Made by a program: the position numbers and the translations under genes
Origin: Pedobacter sp. UBA2067
GTDB lineage: Bacteria > Bacteroidota > Bacteroidia > Sphingobacteriales > Sphingobacteriaceae
Assembly (NCBI GenBank): GCA_002333205.1
Contig: DDAD01000044.1
Location: 27,430 to 34,983, forward strand
Direction of reading: 5' to 3'
Length of the DNA stretch: 7,554 nt
Part shown: positions 1 to 5,764 of the stretch, piece after piece
How the letters are laid out: each line of letters opens with the position of its first letter
Position numbering within the stretch: position 1 is the stretch's first letter
Notes under the pieces: generated by a model
Database searches by the model: none
What the model saw: only the letters and a program-made list of their open reading frames with translations
What the model was told of the DNA's origin: nothing

Positions 1-333
1 GTCACTACCCATGTCAACATAGGCCAAGGCATCATAACCTGAATTGTGGCCGATAAAGATTAAGTCCGTAAGCCCATCATTGGTGATATCTGCTTTTTCC
101 CAGTTCCTGATGTCCCAACTTCTAAATACGCCTTCGCAATTCAGATACTTTGCGACGGTATCCGTAGGCTTAAGTTCATAGTTTACAAAGCTGCTGGGTG
201 CAAGATCAGCGTTTAGGGACTTTAAAAATGTTTTCACATCCTCATCGGTTTTCAAGCTGTCTATTTTATTAGAGATAGCCTGTTGGCTGAAGAGCATTAG
301 TAACAGTAGGAGCAAAGTTGAGGAGCGGTTCAT
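1..333 (-). CDS. Partial secreted protein with one FG-GAP/VCBS-like calcium loop (N-terminal 111 residues)
   Basis: The frame is open from an ATG at 333 down to base 1, giving 111 codons with no stop, so the C-terminus lies beyond the left edge. Residues 1-20 form a typical signal peptide: Asn-Arg, then a long leucine run, then Ser-Gln-Gln-Ala. Export to the periplasm or cell surface is therefore likely. Residues 82-90 read DITNDGLTD and are followed by a hydrophobic strand. This matches the Asp/Asn-rich calcium loop of FG-GAP/VCBS beta-propeller repeats, where each loop precedes a beta strand. Only one such loop is in view, so the repeat count and function cannot be judged. It could be a short protein with a single VCBS-like motif or the start of a longer beta-propeller. 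The start is chosen because it is the ATG directly before the signal peptide. The transporter gene upstream ends 83 bp away on the same strand, so co-transcription is possible. Confidence 0.75.
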   Translation of the reverse strand, partial: MNRSSTLLLLLLMLFSQQAISNKIDSLKTDEDVKTFLKSLNADLAPSSFVNYELKPTDTVAKYLNCEGVFRSWDIRNWEKADITNDGLTDLIFIGHNSGYDALAYVDMGSD

Positions 334-352
334 AAATCTATTTTTTTGAAGA

Positions 353-380
353 TACTTGTTCCAGCTCTCCAGAACAAGTA
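353..380. repeat. Perfect 9-bp inverted repeat between the transporter and the VCBS-like gene
   Basis: TACTTGTTC (353-361) and GAACAAGTA (372-380) are perfect complements around a 10-base loop. The element lies in the 83-bp gap after the transporter stop and 20 bp before the ATG at 333. No T-run follows the stem on either strand: on the minus strand the next bases are TCTTCAAAAAAA. It is therefore not a canonical intrinsic terminator. It could be an operator, an RNA hairpin in the leader of the downstream gene, or a hairpin that protects the 3' end of the transporter mRNA. The sequence alone does not decide between these. Confidence 0.5.
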
Positions 381-416
381 ATAACAGCAGTGACAGGTAA
401 ATTGCACATGCATTGC

Positions 417-1199
417 TTACATGGTGAGTATATATGGCTTGATAAATATATCCCAGGCAAACCGCAGAATGGTTGCCGAAACAACCACAAGGAAGAAGAC
501 CCGGATGAATTTATTGCCTTTAAGCAACGCGAGTTTGATACCCAAAAAAGAGCCACATAGATTAAAGATCGCCATAGGGATTGCAAATTCATATAGGATG
601 TGTCCTGACTGGGCGAAGTAAATGATTGCGGCGATGTTTGTGCCGACGTTGAGATATTTTGCATTTGCTGTGGAATTCAGGAAATCTTTGCCCAACAAAG
701 ACACAAACGCCAGCATGAAGAAAGTTCCTGTTCCAGGACCGATCAGCCCGTCATAGAAGCCAATCGCAAAGCCAAACGCAAGACCAATTAGCAGTTGCGC
801 CCAGAAACTCAGGTTTTTCTCCTGGTGCAAACCGAATCCTTTTTTGGTATAGGTGTAGACCGCAATCGCGACCAGAAGTACGAGAATAACTGGCTTGATG
901 ACCTCACTCCGAATCAGGGTTATGCAGTAAGCGCCAATCAATGCGCCAACAAATGCCGTGAAAATGATGGGGCATAGTAGTTTCCAGTTAATGACGACTT
1001 TCCGCGAATATTTGTAAGCGGCGAATGCGGTACCTGTTATAGATGGAATTTTGGTGGTGCCAAATATTGTAGCAACAGGATATTGCGGTAAAATAATCAA
1101 CATTGCAGGCGTTTGAAGTAGTCCGCCCCCGCCCACAATTGCATCAATGAATCCGGCAAAGAACGATACCAGACAGAGTAGCAGGATCTCGTGTAACAT
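417..1199 (-). CDS. TSUP-family (TauE/SafE, YfcA-type) inner-membrane transporter
   Basis: This 260-residue, very hydrophobic protein belongs to the TSUP family of inner-membrane permeases. Relatives are linked to export or uptake of sulfite, sulfoacetate and other small organosulfur anions, but most members, including E. coli YfcA, have no proven substrate. The family signature appears twice, as expected from its internal duplication: FFAGFIDAIVGGGGLLQTPA at residues 13-32, and a degenerate copy at about 144-165 (GFYDGLIGPGTGTF). The TTK(x)PSxTGT-like segment at 48-57 is also typical. About eight membrane segments can be placed, roughly at 4-24, 31-48, 75-95, 102-117, 134-152, 158-172, 186-212 and 231-250. 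The length matches the usual 250-270 residues. The ATG at 1199 starts directly with the first helix. No sulfur-metabolism gene is nearby, so the substrate stays open. Transcription probably starts just upstream, as an intrinsic terminator insulates the gene from its upstream neighbour. Confidence 0.9.
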   Translation of the reverse strand: MLHEILLLCLVSFFAGFIDAIVGGGGLLQTPAMLIILPQYPVATIFGTTKIPSITGTAFAAYKYSRKVVINWKLLCPIIFTAFVGALIGAYCITLIRSEVIKPVILVLLVAIAVYTYTKKGFGLHQEKNLSFWAQLLIGLAFGFAIGFYDGLIGPGTGTFFMLAFVSLLGKDFLNSTANAKYLNVGTNIAAIIYFAQSGHILYEFAIPMAIFNLCGSFLGIKLALLKGNKFIRVFFLVVVSATILRFAWDIFIKPYILTM

Positions 1200-1203
1200 T
1201 TGT

Positions 1204-1211
1204 ACACAAAG
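1204..1211 (-). promoter_or_regulatory. Possible -7 box for the transporter gene
   Basis: Read on the minus strand, CACCTTTG, ending about 8 bases before the ATG at 1199, differs at one position from the Bacteroidota -7 consensus TAnnTTTG. If used, the mRNA would have almost no leader. No convincing -33 element is visible, because that position falls in the terminator hairpin. The match could be chance. Box limits are accurate to a few bases. Confidence 0.3.
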
Positions 1212-1216
1212 GTGCG

Positions 1217-1257
1217 AAAAAAAAATCCGGCTTCTCGGGAATTATCGAAGCCGGATT
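1217..1257 (-). terminator. Intrinsic terminator of the small secreted-protein gene
   Basis: An 11-bp perfect stem, AATCCGGCTTC (1224-1234) with GAAGCCGGATT (1247-1257), encloses a 12-base loop. On the minus strand the stem is followed by nine T residues (complement of 1217-1225). This is a textbook Rho-independent terminator lying 21 bases past the stop codon at 1279. No T-run follows in the plus direction, so it acts on the minus strand only. It separates transcription of the secreted-protein gene from the transporter gene, whose start codon is 18 bases further on. Confidence 0.88.
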
Positions 1258-1278
1258 AAGGTAACCTTAAAAAAGCTT

Positions 1279-1653
1279 TTATTCCTTCACTTTAGTAAAG
1301 GGTTCTTTTGTAAATGAAGCTGCACGTTCCGCACAGTCATCTGCATGAAGCGTTAACATGAGCTGTTCTCCTTGTATGGCATATTTTAATGTAAAGGTTG
1401 AACCATCAGGGCAGGGGCTGCCACCAGAGGTCTTCCGGAGGATAAGCGTGTCTCCACTGACTTTGAAGGTCATGGTCTCCAAAAGCTGATTGCCCTCAGC
1501 GAGATAAACTTCAAAAACATCTGCCTTGAAGCTTAGGTTCACAGCAGCAGGATCGGGAACCATCAGATTGCCGGTCCATTTTGTATTGGCTATTTGTGCA
1601 TGCACAACAATCCCGAGGCACATGAATAACAGGAATGCGACAATACTTTTCAT
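1279..1653 (-). CDS. Small secreted protein of unknown function, possibly lipocalin-like
   Basis: This protein has 124 residues. Residues 1-20 form a clear signal peptide (Met-Lys-Ser, hydrophobic core, ending His-Ala-Gln), so the mature protein is about 104 residues and exported. The mature part begins with NTKWTGNL and continues as alternating hydrophobic and polar strands, for example TFKVSGDTLILRK at 62-74 and YAIQGEQLMLTLHADDC at 91-107. This beta-rich pattern, with an early W-x-G and repeated GDxL/GExL hairpins, resembles small lipocalin-like proteins common in Bacteroidota, but no diagnostic motif is present. Cys81 and Cys107 could form a disulfide in the periplasm. The ATG at 1653 is chosen because it gives the full signal peptide. 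A strong terminator follows, and the gene is divergent from the esterase, so it is probably a single-gene transcript. I do not recognise a function. Confidence 0.8.
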   Translation of the reverse strand: MKSIVAFLLFMCLGIVVHAQIANTKWTGNLMVPDPAAVNLSFKADVFEVYLAEGNQLLETMTFKVSGDTLILRKTSGGSPCPDGSTFTLKYAIQGEQLMLTLHADDCAERAASFTKEPFTKVKE

Positions 1654-1818
1654 AACGCACTTGTTTATAGTTCAATTTAATCAAATAGCATTGCACAAAA
1701 AACAACATTTTTGTGCCATTTGTGAGAAACGTCATTCGCCGCAAAAGCATTATTGAAGAATTTCTTTAAATTGTACACCGTACAGCTTGCTGACATTAAA
1801 TAACCAATATAAATACAT
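1654..1818. promoter_or_regulatory. Divergent promoter region between the small secreted-protein and esterase genes
   Basis: This 165-bp AT-rich gap must carry promoters for both directions because the two flanking genes point away from each other. I find no exact TAnnTTTG box on either strand. CATTTTTG at 1706-1713 on the plus strand is one mismatch away but sits inside the palindrome at 1693-1716. A short TGTAC-N3-GTACA repeat lies at 1772-1784, 35 bp before the esterase start. No coding sequence is supported here. Confidence 0.5.
1693..1716. repeat. Perfect 9-bp inverted repeat in the divergent promoter
   Basis: GCACAAAAA (1693-1701) and TTTTTGTGC (1708-1716) are perfect complements with a 6-base spacer. 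This symmetry suits a dimeric regulator's operator. It lies 40 bp before the small secreted-protein start and about 100 bp before the esterase start, so it could serve either gene. The stem is A/T-rich with G+C only at the ends and has no T-run beyond it, so a terminator role is unlikely. Confidence 0.5.
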
Positions 1819-3465
1819 ATGAGACTCATTAACCTCTTTATGGCGATCCAGCTGGTCGTTTCGATCCCGCTTGGCATTGCAAATGCACAATCTGGTAAAA
1901 CTGCACAAGCCAAAGTTGTAAACGGCTTGCTGGAAGGTACAGTAGAAACTTCAGGTACCAAAAGCTTTAAAGGTGTTCCATTTGCTAAGCCACCGGTGGG
2001 TGAGCTGCGCTGGAAAGCACCGCAACCGGCAGAAAACTGGACCGGTGTTAAAAAGGCAGACCAATTCTCAAAAAGTCCGATGCAGGCGAGGGTATTCGGC
2101 GATATGATGTTCCGCTCTCCCGGCACAGGTGAAGATTGCCTATATCTGAATGTCTGGACTCCGGCAAAAACCATGAAAGAGAAACTTCCTGTGCTCGTTT
2201 ATTTCTACGGGGGAGGCTATGTAGCCGGCGATGGTTCTGAAGGCAGATATGACGGTGAAGCAATGGCAAAGACCGGCATTGTAAGCCTTACGGTAAACTA
2301 TAGATTAGGTGTTTTCGGATTTATGGCCCATCCTGAACTTTCCAAAGAAACCTCTTATAAAGGGTCTGGTAATTATGGTTTGCTGGATCAATATGCGGCT
2401 TTGAAATGGGTACGCGAAAATATTGCAGCCTTTGGTGGTGATCCGAACCGGGTAACCATTGCGGGAGAATCTGCGGGTTCTATATCGGTTTCTGCACAGA
2501 TGGCTTCTCCGCTATCAAAAGGCCTGATCGCAGGCGCGATAGGGGAAAGCGGTGCGATGATTAAACCTACGCTTGCACCTTTGACATTGGAAGAAGCGGA
2601 GAAAAATGGCGTGGCTTTCGCGGAAAAAGTGAAAGCAGGTTCATTAGCTGAACTGCGTGGCTTGTCGGCGGAGGAGTTGCTTAAGGTTGCCGCGGCGCCA
2701 GGTGGTTTCCGTACTGCAGCAACTATTGACGGGTATTTTCTGCCGAAAACCTTAAACGAAATATTTGAAGCTGGCGAACAGGCTAAAGTTCCTTTACTTG
2801 CAGGCTGGAATTCTGCTGAGATGCCTTACCAGGCCTTCATGCGGGCGGAGAAACCTACTCCGGAGGCTTATGCTAAAAGAGTAAAGGAAGATTTTCCAGA
2901 TCAGTTTGAACAGGTGCTAAAACTTTATCCTGGTACCAACGAGGCTGAAGTTGTTAAATCGGCGACCGCACTTGCTAGCGACCGCTTTATTGCCTACAGT
3001 ACCTGGAAATGGATGGATTTGCATGCAAAAACTGCTGGTAAGGCAACTTACCGCTACCTGTTCTCCAAATCTAAACCGCCAATGACAAAGGAGTTTGCTA
3101 ATGCTACCACAGGCTTAGCTGGTGGCGTGACCAAATCAGCTGATCAGAAGGCACCTGCTGCGGCACCTGCACCCATTTCAGAAGGTGCTCCACATGCTTT
3201 CGAGATTGAATATGCTATGGGTAATCTGGACAAAAATCCAGTTTATGCCTGGACCGCACAAGATCATCAAATATCTAAAACCATGTTGACCTACTTTTCA
3301 AACTTCATCAAGACTGGTGATCCAAATGGCGCCGGGCTTTCGAAGTGGGCTCCTATCAGTAAGCCAGAAGGGGCTAACTTTATGAACATTGGTCTGAAAA
3401 CACAGTCTGAAAAGGCAACGGATCTGGAGCGTTATCGCTTTATGGATCAGCTATATTCGAAATAG
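1819..3465 (+). CDS. Secreted type-B carboxylesterase (para-nitrobenzyl-esterase-like)
   Basis: This 548-residue serine hydrolase of the carboxylesterase/cholinesterase (COesterase) alpha/beta-hydrolase family cleaves carboxylic esters; the natural substrate is unknown. Residues 1-24 are a signal peptide ending Ala-Asn-Ala-Gln, so it is exported. Family landmarks appear in order: FKGVPFAKPPVGELRW (50-65), EDCLYLNVWTP (105-115), the oxyanion-hole GGGY (131-134), NYRLGVFGF (160-168), and the nucleophile elbow GESAG (216-220) with Ser218. The acid is most likely Glu334 in NSAEM, and the base His459 in GAPHAFEIEY. The triad is therefore complete and the length is normal for the family. Residues about 425-455 form an Ala/Pro/Lys-rich stretch just before the catalytic His, which looks like a flexible insertion. 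The ATG at 1819 is chosen because it precedes the signal peptide; no Shine-Dalgarno is visible. Its nearest plus-strand neighbour, truC, begins 45 bp after the stop, with no terminator between them. Confidence 0.93.
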   Translation: MRLINLFMAIQLVVSIPLGIANAQSGKTAQAKVVNGLLEGTVETSGTKSFKGVPFAKPPVGELRWKAPQPAENWTGVKKADQFSKSPMQARVFGDMMFRSPGTGEDCLYLNVWTPAKTMKEKLPVLVYFYGGGYVAGDGSEGRYDGEAMAKTGIVSLTVNYRLGVFGFMAHPELSKETSYKGSGNYGLLDQYAALKWVRENIAAFGGDPNRVTIAGESAGSISVSAQMASPLSKGLIAGAIGESGAMIKPTLAPLTLEEAEKNGVAFAEKVKAGSLAELRGLSAEELLKVAAAPGGFRTAATIDGYFLPKTLNEIFEAGEQAKVPLLAGWNSAEMPYQAFMRAEKPTPEAYAKRVKEDFPDQFEQVLKLYPGTNEAEVVKSATALASDRFIAYSTWKWMDLHAKTAGKATYRYLFSKSKPPMTKEFANATTGLAGGVTKSADQKAPAAAPAPISEGAPHAFEIEYAMGNLDKNPVYAWTAQDHQISKTMLTYFSNFIKTGDPNGAGLSKWAPISKPEGANFMNIGLKTQSEKATDLERYRFMDQLYSK

Positions 3466-3489
3466 CGGAAATAATAACTTTTCGGGTGT

Positions 3490-3498
3490 TATCTTTGC
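3490..3498 (+). promoter_or_regulatory. Putative -7 promoter box for truC
   Basis: TATCTTTGC is an exact match to the Bacteroidota housekeeping -7 consensus TAnnTTTG and lies 12 bases before the truC ATG. The predicted transcript would start within a few bases of the start codon, giving a very short leader. No TTG-type -33 element is seen at the expected distance, so the call rests on the -7 box and its position in a 45-bp gap. Confidence 0.5.
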
Positions 3499-3510
3499 AA
3501 AAAAGTTAGA

Positions 3511-4200
3511 ATGCTCGAAATTATCTATCAGGATGAACACCTGATTGCCATAAATAAACCGCACGGACTGCTGGTTCACCGGTCATTCATCGCGAATGAT
3601 GCAAAAGAGTTTGCATTGCAAATGCTGCGTGATCAGGTGAACCGTCGCGTAAGTCCGGTACACCGCCTGGATAGAAAGACCTCTGGACTGCTGCTTTTCG
3701 CCTTTGAGAAAGAGGTGGAAGTTGCCCTGCATAAACAGTTTCAGGAGAGTGCCATTCGCAAGAAGTACATGGCCATATTACGTGGTTATGCCCCCGACAG
3801 TATGGATATTGATTATCCGCTTGTAAAAGAAAACGGTGCTATACAGGATGCTTTTACGTCTTTCGTAACGGTAAAGCGTGCCGAACTGGATGTGCCCTTA
3901 GGGAAACACCCCACCTCCAGGTATTCTTTAGTCGAGGCAACACCAACCACCGGCAGAATGCATCAGCTGCGTAAACACTTCGCACACATCTGCTATCCCA
4001 TTATTGGCGACCGCAAACATGGTTGCAACAAACAAAACCGTTTTTTTAAGGAGCAGTGGGACATGACCACCATGTTGCTGCATGCTTCTGAGCTGGACCT
4101 GATACACCCGGTTACCGGAAAACAGTTGGTTTTAAAAGCTGGGTACCATCCCGAATTCAGCAGGATGATGGCGCTTATGGGCTGGAATGAACACGAATGA
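3511..4200 (+). CDS. truC: tRNA pseudouridine synthase C (RluA family)
   Basis: This 229-residue cytoplasmic RluA-family enzyme isomerises uridine to pseudouridine. E. coli TruC acts on U65 of certain tRNAs, and the same role is inferred here. The match to E. coli TruC, recalled from memory, runs nearly from the first residue: MLEIIYQDE at 1-9, NKPHGLLVHRS at 15-25, DQVNRR at 41-46, then the catalytic motif HRLDRKTSG (51-59) with Asp54, which is the same position as in the E. coli enzyme. Later landmarks are DYPLV (about 100-104), TSRYSLVEATPTTGRMHQLR (135-154), HPITGD-like YPIIGDRKHG, and LLHASEL near the C-terminus. Length is slightly below the 260 residues of E. coli TruC because the C-terminal tail is shorter. 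There is no S4 domain, as in TruC. The start is fixed by this alignment. The stop TGA overlaps the next gene's ATG (ATGA), so the two may be translationally coupled. Confidence 0.93.
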   Translation: MLEIIYQDEHLIAINKPHGLLVHRSFIANDAKEFALQMLRDQVNRRVSPVHRLDRKTSGLLLFAFEKEVEVALHKQFQESAIRKKYMAILRGYAPDSMDIDYPLVKENGAIQDAFTSFVTVKRAELDVPLGKHPTSRYSLVEATPTTGRMHQLRKHFAHICYPIIGDRKHGCNKQNRFFKEQWDMTTMLLHASELDLIHPVTGKQLVLKAGYHPEFSRMMALMGWNEHE

Positions 4201-5477
4201 TCTATTATAATATGATTTCCAATTTAGTTAAACGTATGCTGCTCCTGGCGGTGATTGCAGCACCTCTGATTGTACAGGCACAAGTGGAGTTTCCGCAACG
4301 TATTGTTGCCGATCGCCAGAACTCGGCAGCACAGCAGCAAAAACCTTATGTGATCCTGATCTCTGCTGATGGTTTTCGCCATGATTATGCCAGGAAGTAC
4401 CAGCCGGAACACTTGTTAAAACTCAGTGCCGCTGGCGTACAGGCAGAAGGCATGATCCCAAGTTATCCATCGCTTACCTTTCCAAATCATTATACCCTGG
4501 TTACCGGGCTTTATCCTGCACACCATGGTTTGGTTAACAACACCTTCTATGATAAGCGCCGGAATGACAAATACAGCATGTCTGCAAAGCCGAAGGTACA
4601 GGATGGAAGTTGGTACGGTGGCACACCGCTTTGGGTGCTCGCAGAACAGCAGAAAATGGTGTCCGCAAGCTTTTTCTGGGTGGGCTCGGAAGCGGATGTG
4701 AAGGGGGTTCGTCCGACGTATAGCTACGATTTTACGGAGAAATTCCCGATGACCGAACGTATTCAGGTGGTTAAAGATTGGTTGAACCTTCCGGAGGAAA
4801 AAAGACCACACCTGATAACCTTCTATATTTCAGAACCTGATCATTCGGGGCATGACCATGGTCCGGAATCTCCAGAAGCTGCAGCTGCCGTGAAAATGGT
4901 AGATCAAGCCATATTCGAGCTAACGGAGGCGGTAAAAACAACCGGACTTCCTGTGAATTTCATTTTTCTATCAGATCATGGTATGACCGCTGTAGATCGC
5001 GAGCATCCGCTTACGATGCCTAAAAGTATCGATCTGAATAAATTTGTGGTGCCAACTTCAGGTACCACCGTTAGTATTCACGCAAAAGATAAAAAAGACA
5101 TTAAGCCGCTGTACAAGCAGCTGAAAAAGGAAGCAGTAGACTATAAGGTTTACCTGAAAACGAAGATGCCGAAAAAGTTCCACTATGGTGCCAGGGACGA
5201 CAGGTTTGATCGTATTGGCGACATTGTGCTGATTCCGGAATGGCCAAGGGTGTTCTCCGGTAGAACACCAAGCCCTGGTCAGCATGGGTTTGATCCGGCA
5301 AGGGTGAAAGATATGCATGCAACCTTTTTCGCCTGGGGACCTGCATTCAAGTCGGGCTTAAAGATTCCATCTTTTGAAAACGTGAATGTCTATCCGCTGA
5401 TCACAGAAATACTCGGGCTGCAATACACGGAAAAAATTGATGGCAAGAAAAAGGTGCTTAAGCAAGTATTGAAGTAA
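4197..5477 (+). CDS. Secreted nucleotide pyrophosphatase/phosphodiesterase (alkaline phosphatase superfamily)
   Basis: This 426-residue exported enzyme of the type I phosphodiesterase/NPP group hydrolyses phosphodiester or pyrophosphate bonds, for example in nucleotides, using two zinc ions and a threonine nucleophile. A signal peptide spans about residues 6-29 (ending Val-Gln-Ala-Gln). The family residues are all present: Asp58 in ISADGF, nucleophile Thr94 in PSLTFPNHY, Asn115 in LVNNTFYD, Asp215 and His219 in SEPDHSGHDHG, Asp260-His261 in LSDHGM, and His363 in GQHGFD. Their spacing closely follows what I recall for the Xanthomonas NPP (Thr90, Asn111, Asp210, His214, Asp257, His258, His363). 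The true substrate is not given by the sequence. The start is ambiguous: ATG 4197 overlaps the truC stop (ATGA) and adds MIYYN, while ATG 4212 (codon 6) gives an equally good signal peptide. It is probably co-transcribed with truC, although the functions are unrelated. Confidence 0.92.
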   Translation: MIYYNMISNLVKRMLLLAVIAAPLIVQAQVEFPQRIVADRQNSAAQQQKPYVILISADGFRHDYARKYQPEHLLKLSAAGVQAEGMIPSYPSLTFPNHYTLVTGLYPAHHGLVNNTFYDKRRNDKYSMSAKPKVQDGSWYGGTPLWVLAEQQKMVSASFFWVGSEADVKGVRPTYSYDFTEKFPMTERIQVVKDWLNLPEEKRPHLITFYISEPDHSGHDHGPESPEAAAAVKMVDQAIFELTEAVKTTGLPVNFIFLSDHGMTAVDREHPLTMPKSIDLNKFVVPTSGTTVSIHAKDKKDIKPLYKQLKKEAVDYKVYLKTKMPKKFHYGARDDRFDRIGDIVLIPEWPRVFSGRTPSPGQHGFDPARVKDMHATFFAWGPAFKSGLKIPSFENVNVYPLITEILGLQYTEKIDGKKKVLKQVLK

Positions 5478-5478
5478 T

Positions 5479-5508
5479 CGCCGGCTGCTACGGCGTTTAA
5501 CATTTTTT
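5479..5508 (+). terminator. Weak candidate terminator after the phosphodiesterase gene
   Basis: CGCCG (5479-5483) pairs with CGGCG (5491-5495) around a 7-base loop, starting one base after the stop codon, and is followed by TTTAACATTTTTT. The stem is short but all G/C. The T-tract is interrupted, so efficiency may be low. It would end the possible esterase-truC-phosphodiesterase transcript. Confidence 0.5.
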
Positions 5509-5682
5509 AACAAGTCGCAGATTTGACCTTTTAGAATAGCTATAGTCCTATCCAGAACACATAGCAGGAACTTGCAGTTCAAGCACACATCCCGCTGCGT
5601 TATTGCGCATACCGTTTGACATAGGTAGGTGGATAGGTGAAAAAGGTGTTTGTCTTCTGACCAAACTAATGTTGATGTCAGC

Positions 5683-5690
5683 TATATTTG
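5683..5690 (+). promoter_or_regulatory. Possible -7 promoter box for the protease gene
   Basis: TATATTTG matches TAnnTTTG exactly and lies 74 bases before the protease ATG, which would leave a leader of roughly 65-70 nt. No TTG sits at the usual -33 distance (the nearest TTTG, at 5649-5652, is too far). An 8-base pattern with six fixed positions occurs by chance about once in 4 kb, so this is a weak call. Confidence 0.3.
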
Positions 5691-5764
5691 AAATCCTGAT
5701 GTGGCGTTAGTAGGAGCAGGTTATGCTTCACAAGCAGCATTAAAAGAACAATTTAAGTAAAACT

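Larger units (their letters stand above)
5478..5764. other. 287-bp intergenic region between phosphodiesterase and protease genes
   Basis: No gene is supported. From left to right it holds a weak terminator-like hairpin just after the phosphodiesterase stop, then CCTATCC (5547-5553) and its exact complement GGATAGG (5631-5637), 77 bases apart. A cluster of TAGGT-type repeats follows at 5621-5638. A TAnnTTTG-type box is at 5683-5690, and an orphan open tail runs from 5692 to 5760. It is the largest non-coding gap in the window, and a small RNA or decayed gene cannot be excluded. Confidence 0.5.

Noticed and set aside
338..664. 108-codon minus-strand open frame at the transporter 3' end
   Set aside because: It lies in another frame of the transporter gene and crosses its stop; Ser/Gln-rich shadow without any family feature.
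1698..1718. Sigma-54-like TGGCAC on the minus strand next to the palindrome
   Set aside because: The TTGC half is at the wrong distance (seven bases rather than five after TGGCAC) and not well matched.
1772..1784. TGTAC-N3-GTACA short palindrome before the esterase
   Set aside because: Five-base arms are common by chance in a region this size; mentioned within the promoter entry but not called as an operator.
1677..2174. 165-codon minus-strand open frame over the start of the esterase gene
   Set aside because: It is antisense to a convincing signal peptide and esterase core, has no recognisable motif, and would run through the divergent promoter region.
5358..5588. 76-codon minus-strand open frame spanning the phosphodiesterase end and the following gap
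   Set aside because: Most of it is antisense to conserved phosphodiesterase sequence; composition is Leu/Cys/Arg-rich without motif.
5571..5590. GTTCAAG resembling a tRNA T-loop
   Set aside because: No acceptor, anticodon or D-arm can be paired around it, so it is not a tRNA or an attachment site.
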